Shown here: in pieces, positions 1 through 5,918 of the stretch | How positions within the stretch are numbered: position 1 is the first letter of the stretch | How the letters are laid out: each line of letters begins with the position of its first letter | DNA from: Rickettsia typhi | Lineage (GTDB): Bacteria; Pseudomonadota; Alphaproteobacteria; Rickettsiales; UBA1997 | Reading direction: 5' to 3' | Length of the DNA: 13,095 nucleotides | NCBI GenBank assembly: GCA_945874115.1 | Contig: CAMCFD010000044.1 | Coordinates: 1 to 13,095 of the forward strand | Translations under genes and position numbers: made by a program | Notes under the pieces: generated by a model | Seen by the model: only the letters and a program-made list of their open reading frames with translations | Databases searched by the model: none | What the model was told of the DNA's origin: nothing

Positions 1-57
1 AATTTGATAATCTTTTTTTAGCTTTTTATCTAAAATTATTTTAACTTGCGTTTCCAT
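1..57 (-). CDS. tig: Probable trigger factor, N-terminal fragment (runs off window)
   Basis: An ATG at 57-55 on the minus strand opens 19 codons to the window edge without a stop. The peptide begins METQVKIILDKKLKKDYQI. Trigger factor is the ribosome-bound peptidyl-prolyl isomerase and chaperone that meets nascent chains at the exit tunnel. Its N-terminus typically has this short beta-strand pattern followed by a lysine-rich stretch. A tRNA-Leu gene immediately upstream on the same strand is a context I associate with tig in several alphaproteobacteria. I see no clear Shine-Dalgarno in the A-rich leader. Only 19 residues are visible, so identity rests on composition and context. Another small basic protein start is possible. 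Confidence 0.45.
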   Translation of the reverse strand, partial: METQVKIILDKKLKKDYQI

Positions 58-296
58 TTTGTTTTTTAAAAAAATTAATAACTTTGAGAGATCTTAACAT
101 ATAAAATTAAAAAATCATTAAAAATAATCAATTTTTTGAAAAAATATTACATGCGAGATTTTGTTCTTTTTGAAATAATTATTTTTGATATTTAGATGTA
201 AATTTGCTGCAAAAATTTGTGATTATAAATTGTGTTTTAGCTTGCGTTTCTAAAGCGCGAAGAATTATAAATGAGATTTGCTGAAGTAAATTTGTG
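58..296. other. Gene-free spacer between tRNA-Leu and the probable tig start
   Basis: This spacer is about 240 bp and strongly AT-rich. I find no ORF of note and no convincing promoter, because A/T runs give many weak -10 look-alikes. It holds two imperfect copies of a roughly 25-nt motif (about 198-222 and 272-296), both containing ATTTGCTG followed by AAATTTGTG on the plus strand. The second abuts the 3' end of the tRNA gene. No intrinsic terminator separates the tRNA from the downstream gene, so read-through into the probable tig is possible. Confidence 0.4.
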
Positions 297-381
297 TGGT
301 GCGGATAGAGGGACTTGAACCCACATGCCTTGCGGCGCTAGATCCTAAGTCTAGTGCGTCTGCCAATTTCGCCATATCCGC
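297..381 (-). tRNA. tRNA-Leu (anticodon UAG)
   Basis: On the minus strand the gene starts GCGGATATGGCGAAATTGG and ends with TATCCGC-ACCA, giving a perfect 7-bp acceptor stem and an encoded CCA tail. The anticodon arm is CTAGA-CTTAGGA-TCTAG, so the anticodon is UAG, which reads CUN leucine codons. A long variable arm (GCGCCGCAAGGCAT region) and the T arm GTGGG-TTCAAGT-CCC are as expected for a class II tRNA, and the 85-nt length fits tRNA-Leu. Much of the sequence matches the enterobacterial tRNA-Leu(UAG) that I recall. Confidence 0.97.
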
Positions 382-400
382 GTAAAAGTAAAGAAAGTAA

Positions 401-429
401 ATTAAAACAAATTTAATCTTAAAATGCAA
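401..429 (-). promoter_or_regulatory. Candidate sigma-70 promoter of tRNA-Leu
   Basis: On the minus strand TTGCAT (429-424) is followed after 17 nt by TTTAAT (406-401). Transcription would start near 394, about 12 nt before the mature tRNA 5' end, a usual leader length. The -10 box matches consensus at five of six bases and the -35 box at the first three. The region is AT-rich, so a chance match is possible. Confidence 0.4.
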
Positions 430-566
430 GAAAAATGTGATTAATTTTTATTTATTGTTCGCGAAGAAGCGAGTTTTTTTATTTTTTTAATTGAGTAATG
501 CGCGCTGAATTTTCGCAGACAAAAGCTTGATTAATAACATTTTACAACAAGTTAAAAAAAAGCCAA

Positions 567-602
567 AAAAAAGCGGCATCAATTTCTTAATGCCGCTTTT
601 TT
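567..602 (-). terminator. Intrinsic terminator of rplU-rpmA
   Basis: GCGGCAT (573-579) pairs with ATGCCGC (590-596) around a 10-nt loop, flanked by A and T runs that lengthen the stem to 13 bp. Read on the minus strand it lies about 20 nt after the rpmA stop and ends in a run of eight T. The flanking A and T runs make it potentially bidirectional, but no plus-strand gene precedes it. Confidence 0.85.
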
Positions 603-623
603 AAAATCTTATTTTGGGTAATC

Positions 624-881
624 TTACGCAGGGTTAACGTCGATGAAAATTCTGTCTTTGTGTCCAGATTTTACGAAGCTAACGATGCCGGCGATTTTAG
701 CGAAAATCGTGTGATCTTTGCCAATTCCGACATTTTTACCAGGATGCCATTTAGTGCCTCTTTGACGCACGATGATGTTTCCGGCTTCAACTGCTTGACT
801 GCCGAATTTTTTAACACCTAATCTTCTACCTGCCGAATCGCGACCGTTTCTTGAACTGCCACCGGCTTTCTTGGTTGCCAT
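624..881 (-). CDS. rpmA: 50S ribosomal protein L27
   Basis: This is a structural protein of the large ribosomal subunit. Its N-terminal tail reaches toward the peptidyl-transferase centre and contacts tRNA. The 85-residue product starts MATKKAGGSSRNGRDSAGRR and contains the L27 signature GNIIVRQRGTKWHPGKNVG at about residues 34-52, followed by GKDHTIFA. Length is normal for the family and the mature tail is present at the start without the extra cleaved leader seen in Firmicutes. A strong AGGAGG seven bases upstream fixes the start. It is the second gene of rplU-rpmA, separated from rplU by 119 bp that contain a strong hairpin, and is followed by a clear terminator. Confidence 0.98.
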   Translation of the reverse strand: MATKKAGGSSRNGRDSAGRRLGVKKFGSQAVEAGNIIVRQRGTKWHPGKNVGIGKDHTIFAKIAGIVSFVKSGHKDRIFIDVNPA

Positions 882-888
882 ATTAAGG

Positions 889-894
889 CCTCCT
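889..894 (-). promoter_or_regulatory. Strong Shine-Dalgarno of rpmA
   Basis: A perfect AGGAGG lies seven bases before the rpmA ATG. It stands out because nearly all other genes here lack a recognisable site. It may let L27 be translated independently of L21 across the long intercistronic gap. Confidence 0.85.
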
Positions 895-940
895 AAATTA
901 ATTAAGGATTTTCCAAATAAATGGATAAATCCGACTATAT

Positions 941-971
941 TTTAGACAATCTGTAAATAGATTTGTCTAAA
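941..971 (-). repeat. Intercistronic inverted repeat between rplU and rpmA
   Basis: TTTAGACAATCT (941-952) is complementary to AGATTTGTCTAAA (959-971) with one bulged base, giving a 12-bp stem around a 6-nt loop. No T-run follows on either strand, so it is not a standard terminator. A second perfect 5-bp hairpin, TTGGG-TAAA-CCCAA (981-994), sits just after the rplU stop. Together they may be RNA-processing or stability elements in the rplU-rpmA mRNA. Confidence 0.6.
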
Positions 972-1000
972 CCAACTTTTTTGGGTAAACCCAATATTTA

Positions 1001-1318
1001 TTACGCTGCCAAAACAGATAAAATCTTCAATTCAGTTTTTTGCTGACGATGACCTCTTTTTCTGCGTGAATTTTTTCTTCTTCTTTTTTTGAAAATCAAA
1101 ACTTTTTTATCTTTGAAAACTTTGATAACTTCAGCTTCAACTTTAGCGCCACTAACTAATGGAGCGCCAATTACGGTTTCGCCTTGTTCATTTTTCAAGC
1201 ACAAAACTCTGTCAAAAGTAATTTTTGAGCCAACTTCTTGGTTTAAATTATCGACTTTGATTTTTTCGTTTGGCGATGCTCTGAATTGTTTTCCGCCAAT
1301 TTCTAATATTGCAAACAT
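1001..1318 (-). CDS. rplU: 50S ribosomal protein L21
   Basis: L21 is a large-subunit protein that binds 23S rRNA. The product is 105 residues and begins MFAILEIGGKQF, the usual L21 opening (compare M-Y/F-A-V-I-x-x-G-G-K-Q). A TTG 24 bases upstream would add MIHYYLKY, which the family does not have, so I chose the ATG at 1318. The C-terminal third carries the L21 signature with KKRRRKNSRRKRGHRQ at about residues 76-91 and ends near the usual length. There is no visible Shine-Dalgarno. It is first in the rplU-rpmA operon and is driven by a near-consensus promoter about 150 bp upstream, which leaves a leader of roughly 140 nt. Confidence 0.97.
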   Translation of the reverse strand: MFAILEIGGKQFRASPNEKIKVDNLNQEVGSKITFDRVLCLKNEQGETVIGAPLVSGAKVEAEVIKVFKDKKVLIFKKRRRKNSRRKRGHRQQKTELKILSVLAA

Positions 1319-1466
1319 ATATTTTAAATAATAGTGTATCAATTTATGCTAAACAAAAGCTTTGTTGGCCTGTGTTTGCCCTCTAGTTTTAATCACTTTT
1401 AACATATCAAATTTGTCGCAAAAATCAGACAAATCAGATGTTTGTTAAACTAAGTTTGGGTTTTTG

Positions 1467-1495
1467 ATTATAAAATGCTTTTTGTTAAAAGTCAA
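1467..1495 (-). promoter_or_regulatory. Strong sigma-70 promoter of rplU-rpmA
   Basis: On the minus strand TTGACT (1495-1490) is followed after exactly 17 nt by a perfect TATAAT (1472-1467). This is the best promoter in the window, as expected for a ribosomal protein operon. Transcription should start near 1460, giving a leader of about 140 nt. The leader contains a 7-bp hairpin, ATTTGTC (1411-1417) with GACAAAT (1428-1434). Confidence 0.8.
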
Positions 1496-1505
1496 GCTTT
1501 TTTAC

Positions 1506-1534
1506 TTGATATTCCTAAAAAGTGGTTTTATACT
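1506..1534 (+). promoter_or_regulatory. Sigma-70 promoter, divergent from rplU
   Basis: TTGATA (1506-1511) and TATACT (1529-1534) are separated by exactly 17 nt, giving a start near 1541. The -35 box is only 10 bp from the -35 box of the rplU promoter on the other strand, and the two form an inverted repeat (TCAAG-CTTTTTTA-CTTGA). It is the obvious promoter for the operon starting at 1689, but a terminator-like hairpin follows within 10-15 nt of the start. Confidence 0.65.
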
Positions 1535-1550
1535 CAATTTGATTGAAGTT

Positions 1551-1574
1551 AACCAGTTTTGGCCTGGTTTTTTT
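1551..1574 (+). terminator. Terminator-like hairpin in the leader of the 1689 operon (possible attenuator)
   Basis: AACCAG (1551-1556) pairs with CTGGTT (1564-1569) around a 7-nt loop, followed by a T run to 1574. No gene lies upstream on the plus strand, so it would act on transcripts from the 1506-1534 promoter, either making a very short RNA or attenuating the downstream operon. Part of its 5' half and loop (1553-1562) can instead pair with CCAAAATGG at 1589-1597, leaving one bulged A. That is the geometry of an antiterminator. Confidence 0.5.
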
Positions 1575-1593
1575 GGCGAGAATATTTACCAAA

Positions 1594-1680
1594 ATGGCTG
1601 TCGAAAGCCTTGTAAATAAGCTTGTAATGATAATATTTAGGGCAAAAATTGTCCATAGCTTTAAATTTAGGGTTTTTTAA
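1594..1680 (+). other. Possible 28-codon leader ORF upstream of the DUF2066 gene
   Basis: An ATG at 1594 opens 28 codons (MAVESLVNKLVMIIFRAKIV...) and stops with TAA at 1680, eight bases before the next start. No Shine-Dalgarno is visible. The first bases overlap the predicted antiterminator strand and a hairpin (ATTTAC 1584-1589 with GTAAAT 1612-1617, enclosing GGCT/AGCC). It could be a leader peptide, but an ORF this short in AT-rich DNA may be chance. The rest of the 1319-1688 gap holds the two promoters and hairpins listed separately. Confidence 0.2.
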
Positions 1681-1688
1681 GAAAATTT

Positions 1689-2798
1689 ATGAAAACGATG
1701 CGAATTTTGTCAAAAATAACAGTTTTTTTAGTGTTTTTTGTTAGTTTGAGTGCTTTTTTGCTAGAGAATTCATATTCGAAGGAGGCGGAAAGTGAGCAAG
1801 ATAAATATTCAATCGAAAATGTGGCGGTTAATGTGAGCGGAAAAACGCCGGCAGACGCTAGAAACTTGGCATTTGCTGCGGCAAGAAGAGATGCTTTTAT
1901 AACTTTGCTTACAAGACTGTCGGTTAATTTGAGTTTTGTTAATTCGGTTAGCGACGACGAGGTCTCTCAATTGGTGAGTTATGAACAGGTTTTTGATGAA
2001 AAAATGTTTGGCAATAATTATGTCGCGAACTTTAAAATTGGCTTTGCGAAAGATTTTGTTGATGATTTATTGCTTCGAAAAAACCCAAGTCAGAAAGTTG
2101 AGGAAAGTGCGAAAGACTTATCATTCTTGATAATTCCGGTGAAGATTTTACAGCAGAAAAACTTATTGTGGGAAAGTGGAAATGAGTGGAAAAAGTCAGT
2201 CATAAAAGAGATTAAGTCGGCTAAGGTAAAGAATTTTTCGACCATAGAGGCCGATATTGATAATTTGGCGGTGTTGAATTCTGAAAATATTACTAAGATT
2301 GGCGCCGCTGATTTGGGGCATTTGTTTGAGAAATATAAGGTTGATGTGATTTATGTTACATTTTTTTCGTATGACAAAAATCTTGCGAAAGTTAGCGTTT
2401 TGGTTCGCGGTTTTGAAAAAATGAGAAAATTTCAATATCGCCTTGGTTTTGTTAATTCAGGAGATTTGACGGATTTAGAGTTGTCGGATAAAGTTGCGTC
2501 AAAAATGGTGAATTATTTGTCGAATTTAAACCTCGCGCAAATAAGACAACAGGGAGTTGAGCAGGAAATGGTGCGCCTTGAAATTCCGATAAGAAAATTA
2601 GGCGAGTGGATGATGATAAAAAATCGCATTGAAAATAGTGGAATTGTCAGCAAGATGGACATTGAATCGGTGTCTCGTGATTACGTAAAAATTTCAGTTT
2701 TATGCAATAATTCTGTTGATTTTGTTGAAGCTTTCGCCAAAATCGGTTTCGTTTTAACGCCTCGCGCGCAAAATGTTTATTCATTAACTTTGAGATAA
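1689..2798 (+). CDS. DUF2066-like exported protein
   Basis: The product is 369 residues. Residues 1-30 form a typical Sec signal peptide: basic start, hydrophobic core ITVFLVFFVSLSAFLL, likely cleavage near NSYS-K, so the mature protein should be periplasmic. Residues 42-80 (ENVAVNVSGKTPADARNLAFAAARRDAF region) resemble the start of DUF2066 proteins of alphaproteobacteria, where an Ala/Arg-rich helix precedes a small beta-rich domain. The function of DUF2066 is unknown. The gene lies one base upstream of the PerM-family gene, an association I recall from other alphaproteobacteria. The start is uncertain, since an ATG four codons in would also serve, and no good Shine-Dalgarno is present. A promoter and possible attenuator lie upstream. 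Family assignment is from pattern recall only. Confidence 0.6.
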   Translation: MKTMRILSKITVFLVFFVSLSAFLLENSYSKEAESEQDKYSIENVAVNVSGKTPADARNLAFAAARRDAFITLLTRLSVNLSFVNSVSDDEVSQLVSYEQVFDEKMFGNNYVANFKIGFAKDFVDDLLLRKNPSQKVEESAKDLSFLIIPVKILQQKNLLWESGNEWKKSVIKEIKSAKVKNFSTIEADIDNLAVLNSENITKIGAADLGHLFEKYKVDVIYVTFFSYDKNLAKVSVLVRGFEKMRKFQYRLGFVNSGDLTDLELSDKVASKMVNYLSNLNLAQIRQQGVEQEMVRLEIPIRKLGEWMMIKNRIENSGIVSKMDIESVSRDYVKISVLCNNSVDFVEAFAKIGFVLTPRAQNVYSLTLR

Positions 2799-2799
2799 A

Positions 2800-3840
2800 A
2801 TGAAAAATAAAGACAAGTTGATTTTGTTTGGCCTGATTATTTTGGCGCTTGGTTTTGTTATTCAACAATTAAGTTCTGTGTTGATGCCTTTCGTAATTTC
2901 GTTCGTCATTGCTTATTTTCTTCATCCTTTGGTTGCTTATTTTTCGAGCAAAAAAATTTCGCCAACAGTTTCGGTTTTGATAATTATGTTTGTGTTCTTT
3001 GCGATTTTTTCGGCCATTTTGGCATTGATTTTACCAATTTTATATCGCCAGTCGAGTGAGATGTTTAGTGAGTTGCCGCAATATATAAAAATATTTAGAA
3101 ACGAGATTTATCCAAAATATGTCACGATTTTAAATGATATGGGAATTTCGATAAACGGCAGTTTTGATGATATTTTAAACAGTGATGAATTTTTAAACTT
3201 CGTTAAAGAATTTATGCTTGGGGTTTTTACTTCTACGACTGCGGCCATCAACGTTTTCTCGCTGATTTTTATTATGCCGATTTTGATTTTTTATTTGCTA
3301 AAAGATTGGAATTTAATCGTAAAAAATTTCAACGGATATTTGCCAAGAAATTCGGCGGTTAAAGTTTCTAAAATATTGAAGGAGATAGACGTGGCGCTGT
3401 CTGGATATGTTCGAGGACAAATTATTGTTTGTCTGATTATGGCGGTTATTTATTCGATTTTGTTTAGTGTTACGGGTCTCAATTTTGGTTTTTTGATTGG
3501 TTTATTTACGGGAATTTTTACTTTTATTCCATATATCGGCGCTTCAATTGGACTTGTTGCGGCGATTGTTATTGCGTGCTTTCAATGGCAATTTAATTTG
3601 TTTGAAGTTTCGCAAGTTGCACTTGCTTTTTTCATCGGCCAAATTATTGAGTCGAACTTTTTGACTCCAAAATTAATCGGCGATAAAGTTGGTTTACATC
3701 CGGTTTGGGTTATTTTTGGGATTTTTCTTTTCGGCACACTTTTTGGTTTTGTAGGAATATTGCTTGCAATGCCTCTGACCGCTATTTGTGGGGTTTTGAT
3801 CAAGGATTTAATGATGGAATATAAAAAAAGATTTGTATAA
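2800..3840 (+). CDS. AI-2E/PerM family membrane transporter
   Basis: This 346-residue integral inner-membrane protein has hydrophobic segments at about residues 7-48, 55-82, 142-168, 204-228, 230-262 and 300-338, fitting the 7-8 helices of the family. The central soluble part (about 85-140) and the GFLIGLFTGIFTFIPYIGAS segment followed by LTPKLIGDKVGLHPVWVIF are typical of PerM/YdiK/TqsA proteins. Members have been linked to AI-2 export or ion exchange, but the substrate of most is unknown and cannot be inferred here. The ATG is one base after the stop of the preceding gene, so translation is probably coupled. The next gene follows after three bases. Confidence 0.88.
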   Translation: MKNKDKLILFGLIILALGFVIQQLSSVLMPFVISFVIAYFLHPLVAYFSSKKISPTVSVLIIMFVFFAIFSAILALILPILYRQSSEMFSELPQYIKIFRNEIYPKYVTILNDMGISINGSFDDILNSDEFLNFVKEFMLGVFTSTTAAINVFSLIFIMPILIFYLLKDWNLIVKNFNGYLPRNSAVKVSKILKEIDVALSGYVRGQIIVCLIMAVIYSILFSVTGLNFGFLIGLFTGIFTFIPYIGASIGLVAAIVIACFQWQFNLFEVSQVALAFFIGQIIESNFLTPKLIGDKVGLHPVWVIFGIFLFGTLFGFVGILLAMPLTAICGVLIKDLMMEYKKRFV

Positions 3841-3843
3841 TTT

Positions 3844-4173
3844 ATGAGTGACATTGCAAAAGAAATTGAGAGATTGGCGGATAAATATCGGGCGCAAAAA
3901 AAGGCGATTTTTATAAATCAACAAGCCAATGATAATGCGAAAATTGAGCAGCAAGACGACGATTTCAATCAAGAATATTTAAGTGTTTTAGAGGGTGAAA
4001 TTTCGCGAGATGATGAAATAAAAATTTCCGATTTCATTCATCCGGCTTTGGAAGTTGTGAAGAAAAATATCGAGGCGTCGCCTGATAATTCTAGGCCTCG
4101 CGAAGAGGCGATGTTTTTAATTCGCAACATTTCAAGAAATTTGCGTGATTTAAAAAGTTTAATCAGGGGTTAG
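3844..4173 (+). CDS. Unrecognised 109-residue charged protein
   Basis: I do not recognise this protein. It has no signal peptide and no membrane segment. It is acidic overall, with a strongly polar middle (QQDDDFNQEY at about residues 36-45). Predicted helices lie at about 2-30 and 67-108, the last containing paired basic residues (FLIRNISRNLRDLKSLIRG), so it may be a small helical cytoplasmic protein. It starts three bases after the PerM gene, so it is almost certainly part of the DUF2066-PerM operon. In many alphaproteobacteria this position after PerM is occupied by the DnaA-like regulator Hda. This protein is far too short for Hda and has no P-loop. A strong inverted repeat follows it. 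Confidence 0.75.
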   Translation: MSDIAKEIERLADKYRAQKKAIFINQQANDNAKIEQQDDDFNQEYLSVLEGEISRDDEIKISDFIHPALEVVKKNIEASPDNSRPREEAMFLIRNISRNLRDLKSLIRG

Positions 4174-4207
4174 ATAGTGTTGTCATGAGATTTAAATTCC
4201 ATTTTTC

Positions 4208-4244
4208 GACATATTTTTTAGCGCTTTTTTGCTAAAAATATGTC
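4208..4244 (+). repeat. Long inverted repeat after the DUF2066-PerM operon
   Basis: GACATATTTTTTAGC (4208-4222) pairs with GCTAAAAATATGTC (4231-4244), giving 14 bp with one bulged T around an 8-nt loop rich in T. No T-run follows the stem on either strand, so it is not a canonical intrinsic terminator, although its position after 4173 suggests 3'-end formation or mRNA protection. It could also be a protein-binding palindrome upstream of the HIT gene. Confidence 0.55.
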
Positions 4245-4283
4245 AGAATCTAAAGTATTATAACTTTGTTAACAGGGCCCGAT

Positions 4284-4655
4284 ATGAAATATGATAAAAA
4301 TAATATTTTCGCAAAAATAATTCGTGGAGAAATTCCTGCAAATAAAGTTTTTGAAGATGATGATGTGTTGGCGTTTCATGATATTTCTAGATTGGCGCCG
4401 GTTCATGTTTTAGTAATTCCAAAAGGCGAGTTCATGAATTTCGCCGATTTTGTAAGCGGGGCTGATGAAAAAAAAGTTTCGCAATTTTTCAAGAAAGTCT
4501 CGAAAATAGCTAAAACACTTGACTTAGAAGCTAGTGGCTATAGAATTATCAGCAATGTTGGTAGTGACGCGTCGCAATCAGTTCCTCATTTTCACGTTCA
4601 TATTTTGGGCAAGAAAAAATTAGGGTCACTGTTGGTTGGCGATAAAACTCACTAA
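4284..4655 (+). CDS. HIT family nucleotide-binding protein (HINT-like)
   Basis: HIT proteins are small homodimeric nucleotide hydrolases or transferases, and bacterial HINT types cleave nucleoside phosphoramidates such as AMP-lysine. The 123-residue product has the family layout. It starts MKYDKNNIFAKIIRGEIPANKVFEDDDVLAFHDISRLAP, continues with HVLVIPKGEF at 41-50, and ends with the histidine triad HFHVHILG at 102-109. Of the triad, His104 should be the nucleophile. The start is set at the ATG at 4284, because the upstream extension from a TTG adds residues the family lacks and AGGG lies just upstream of this ATG. The C-terminus ends a few residues after the triad without the usual Gly-Gly-Arg tail. 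It is separated from its neighbours by 110 and 66 bp and may be its own unit. Confidence 0.92.
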   Translation: MKYDKNNIFAKIIRGEIPANKVFEDDDVLAFHDISRLAPVHVLVIPKGEFMNFADFVSGADEKKVSQFFKKVSKIAKTLDLEASGYRIISNVGSDASQSVPHFHVHILGKKKLGSLLVGDKTH

Positions 4656-4721
4656 CTTTGTGATTTTACTTTTGTGATTTTTAATTAAATGCGCCAAAAA
4701 AGCGCTTAAATAATCAAAATT

Positions 4722-5918
4722 ATGGACAAAATGAATGAAGCGACAAGAATAGTTCATGCGGGGCGAAACCCGAAAAAACAAGGCTGGATGGTGAATCCGC
4801 CAATTTATCAAACTTCAACAATCGTTTTTCCGACGCTGAAAGACTTGATTTATGCTGAGCGCGGCTATTCAAACAACGATCTTGTCGAGCCTTACGAATT
4901 AAAATATGGACGCTATGGCACGCAAACAAATTTTGCGTTAGAACAAGCAATTGCCGAAATTGAAAATGGCTATAATTCTTTCGTGACGTCATCTGGCGCG
5001 GCGGCTATTAACACGGCTTTGGTGGCATTTTTGCAAAAGGGTGATCATTTGTTGATGGTTGATAGTGTTTATTCGCCAACGCGCGGATTTTGCGATAAAT
5101 TCTTGAAAAAATTCGGTATCGAAACTACTTATTACGATCCGGCTGTTGGCGCTGATATTGCGAAATTGATCAAGAAAAATACGAAAGTGATTTTCATGGA
5201 ATGTCCCGGTTCTCTAAGCTTTGAGATGCAAGATGTGAAGGCGATTTGCAAAGTTGCAAAAAAGCACGGTGTTGTGACGATTCTTGACAATTCTTGGGCG
5301 AGTGGAATTTTCTTTAAGCCTCTAGATCACGGCGTTGACGTGTCGGTGATGGCTTTGACGAAATATATTAACGGCCATTCTGATGTGATGATGGGCGCAA
5401 TTACGATTCAAGAAAAACATTTCCGCGTGATGTATGAAGCCTTTAGATATATGGCTACAACCGCGGCGCCATTTTCTTCTTATATGGTGCAAAGAGGTTT
5501 GCGTACTGCAAAAATCAGAATGGATCACTGTTTTAAATCGGCGCTTGAAATGGCAAATTGGCTTGAATCAAGGCCAGAAGTGCATAAAGTTTTATATCCG
5601 GCGCTTGAGTCAAGTGAGGGTTATGGCTTGTGGAAGCGCGATTTCACTGGTGCGGCTGGATTGTTCACAATTGTTCTTGATAAGAAATATTCTAACGAAT
5701 CCTTGGCGCGCATGGTTGACAAGTTGCATTATTATGGCATGGGATATTCTTGGGGCGGTTATGAATCTTTGATTTTGCCAATTGACGGCACTTCGGTTAG
5801 AAGCGCTACAAAATGGGCTTATTCGAACAAAACCTGTTTGCGAATCAATATTGGCCTTGAAGATGTTGAAGATTTAAAAGAAGATTTAGAGGCGGGATTT
5901 AAAAGACTTAAGAAATAA
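4722..5918 (+). CDS. metC: Cystathionine beta-lyase (Cys/Met metabolism PLP enzyme)
   Basis: This is a PLP-dependent gamma-family enzyme of 398 residues. Cystathionine beta-lyase splits cystathionine to homocysteine, pyruvate and ammonia. Visible motifs are YGRYGTQT (62-69), the phosphate-binding SSGAAA (90-95), the cofactor aspartate in ILDNSW (Asp189) and the PLP-lysine in ALTKYINGHSDV (Lys214). The pattern ECPGSLSFEMQD and SWGGYESL near 350 favours cystathionine beta-lyase over gamma-synthase. No other methionine gene is nearby. In Wolbachia and E. coli MetC also racemises alanine, so a role in D-alanine supply is possible but not shown. The stop overlaps the crcB start by one base (TAATG), so the two are co-translated. 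A second in-frame ATG lies three codons in, and no Shine-Dalgarno is seen. Confidence 0.93.
   Translation: MDKMNEATRIVHAGRNPKKQGWMVNPPIYQTSTIVFPTLKDLIYAERGYSNNDLVEPYELKYGRYGTQTNFALEQAIAEIENGYNSFVTSSGAAAINTALVAFLQKGDHLLMVDSVYSPTRGFCDKFLKKFGIETTYYDPAVGADIAKLIKKNTKVIFMECPGSLSFEMQDVKAICKVAKKHGVVTILDNSWASGIFFKPLDHGVDVSVMALTKYINGHSDVMMGAITIQEKHFRVMYEAFRYMATTAAPFSSYMVQRGLRTAKIRMDHCFKSALEMANWLESRPEVHKVLYPALESSEGYGLWKRDFTGAAGLFTIVLDKKYSNESLARMVDKLHYYGMGYSWGGYESLILPIDGTSVRSATKWAYSNKTCLRINIGLEDVEDLKEDLEAGFKRLKK

Noticed and set aside
458..480. Small hairpin TTCGC/GCGAG followed by seven T on the plus strand, terminator-like.
   Set aside because: The stem is only 4-5 bp and there is no plus-strand gene upstream for it to terminate. 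A chance T-run is more likely.
1089..1331. 80-codon open frame on the plus strand opposite rplU.
   Set aside because: It is fully antisense to a certain ribosomal protein gene and its product resembles no protein. It is a shadow of rplU.
1319..1342. Eight-residue N-terminal extension of L21 from a TTG codon.
   Set aside because: L21 proteins start at the MFAILEIGGKQF equivalent, and the extension has no ribosome binding site.
4266..4283. N-terminal extension of the HIT protein from a TTG codon (LTGPD before MKYDKN).
   Set aside because: The extension is not typical of HIT proteins, and AGGG lies just before the ATG at 4284.
4657..4681. Direct repeat TTTGTGATTTT twice within 25 bp after the HIT gene.
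   Set aside because: This is a short AT-rich duplication with no further copies or structure in the window.
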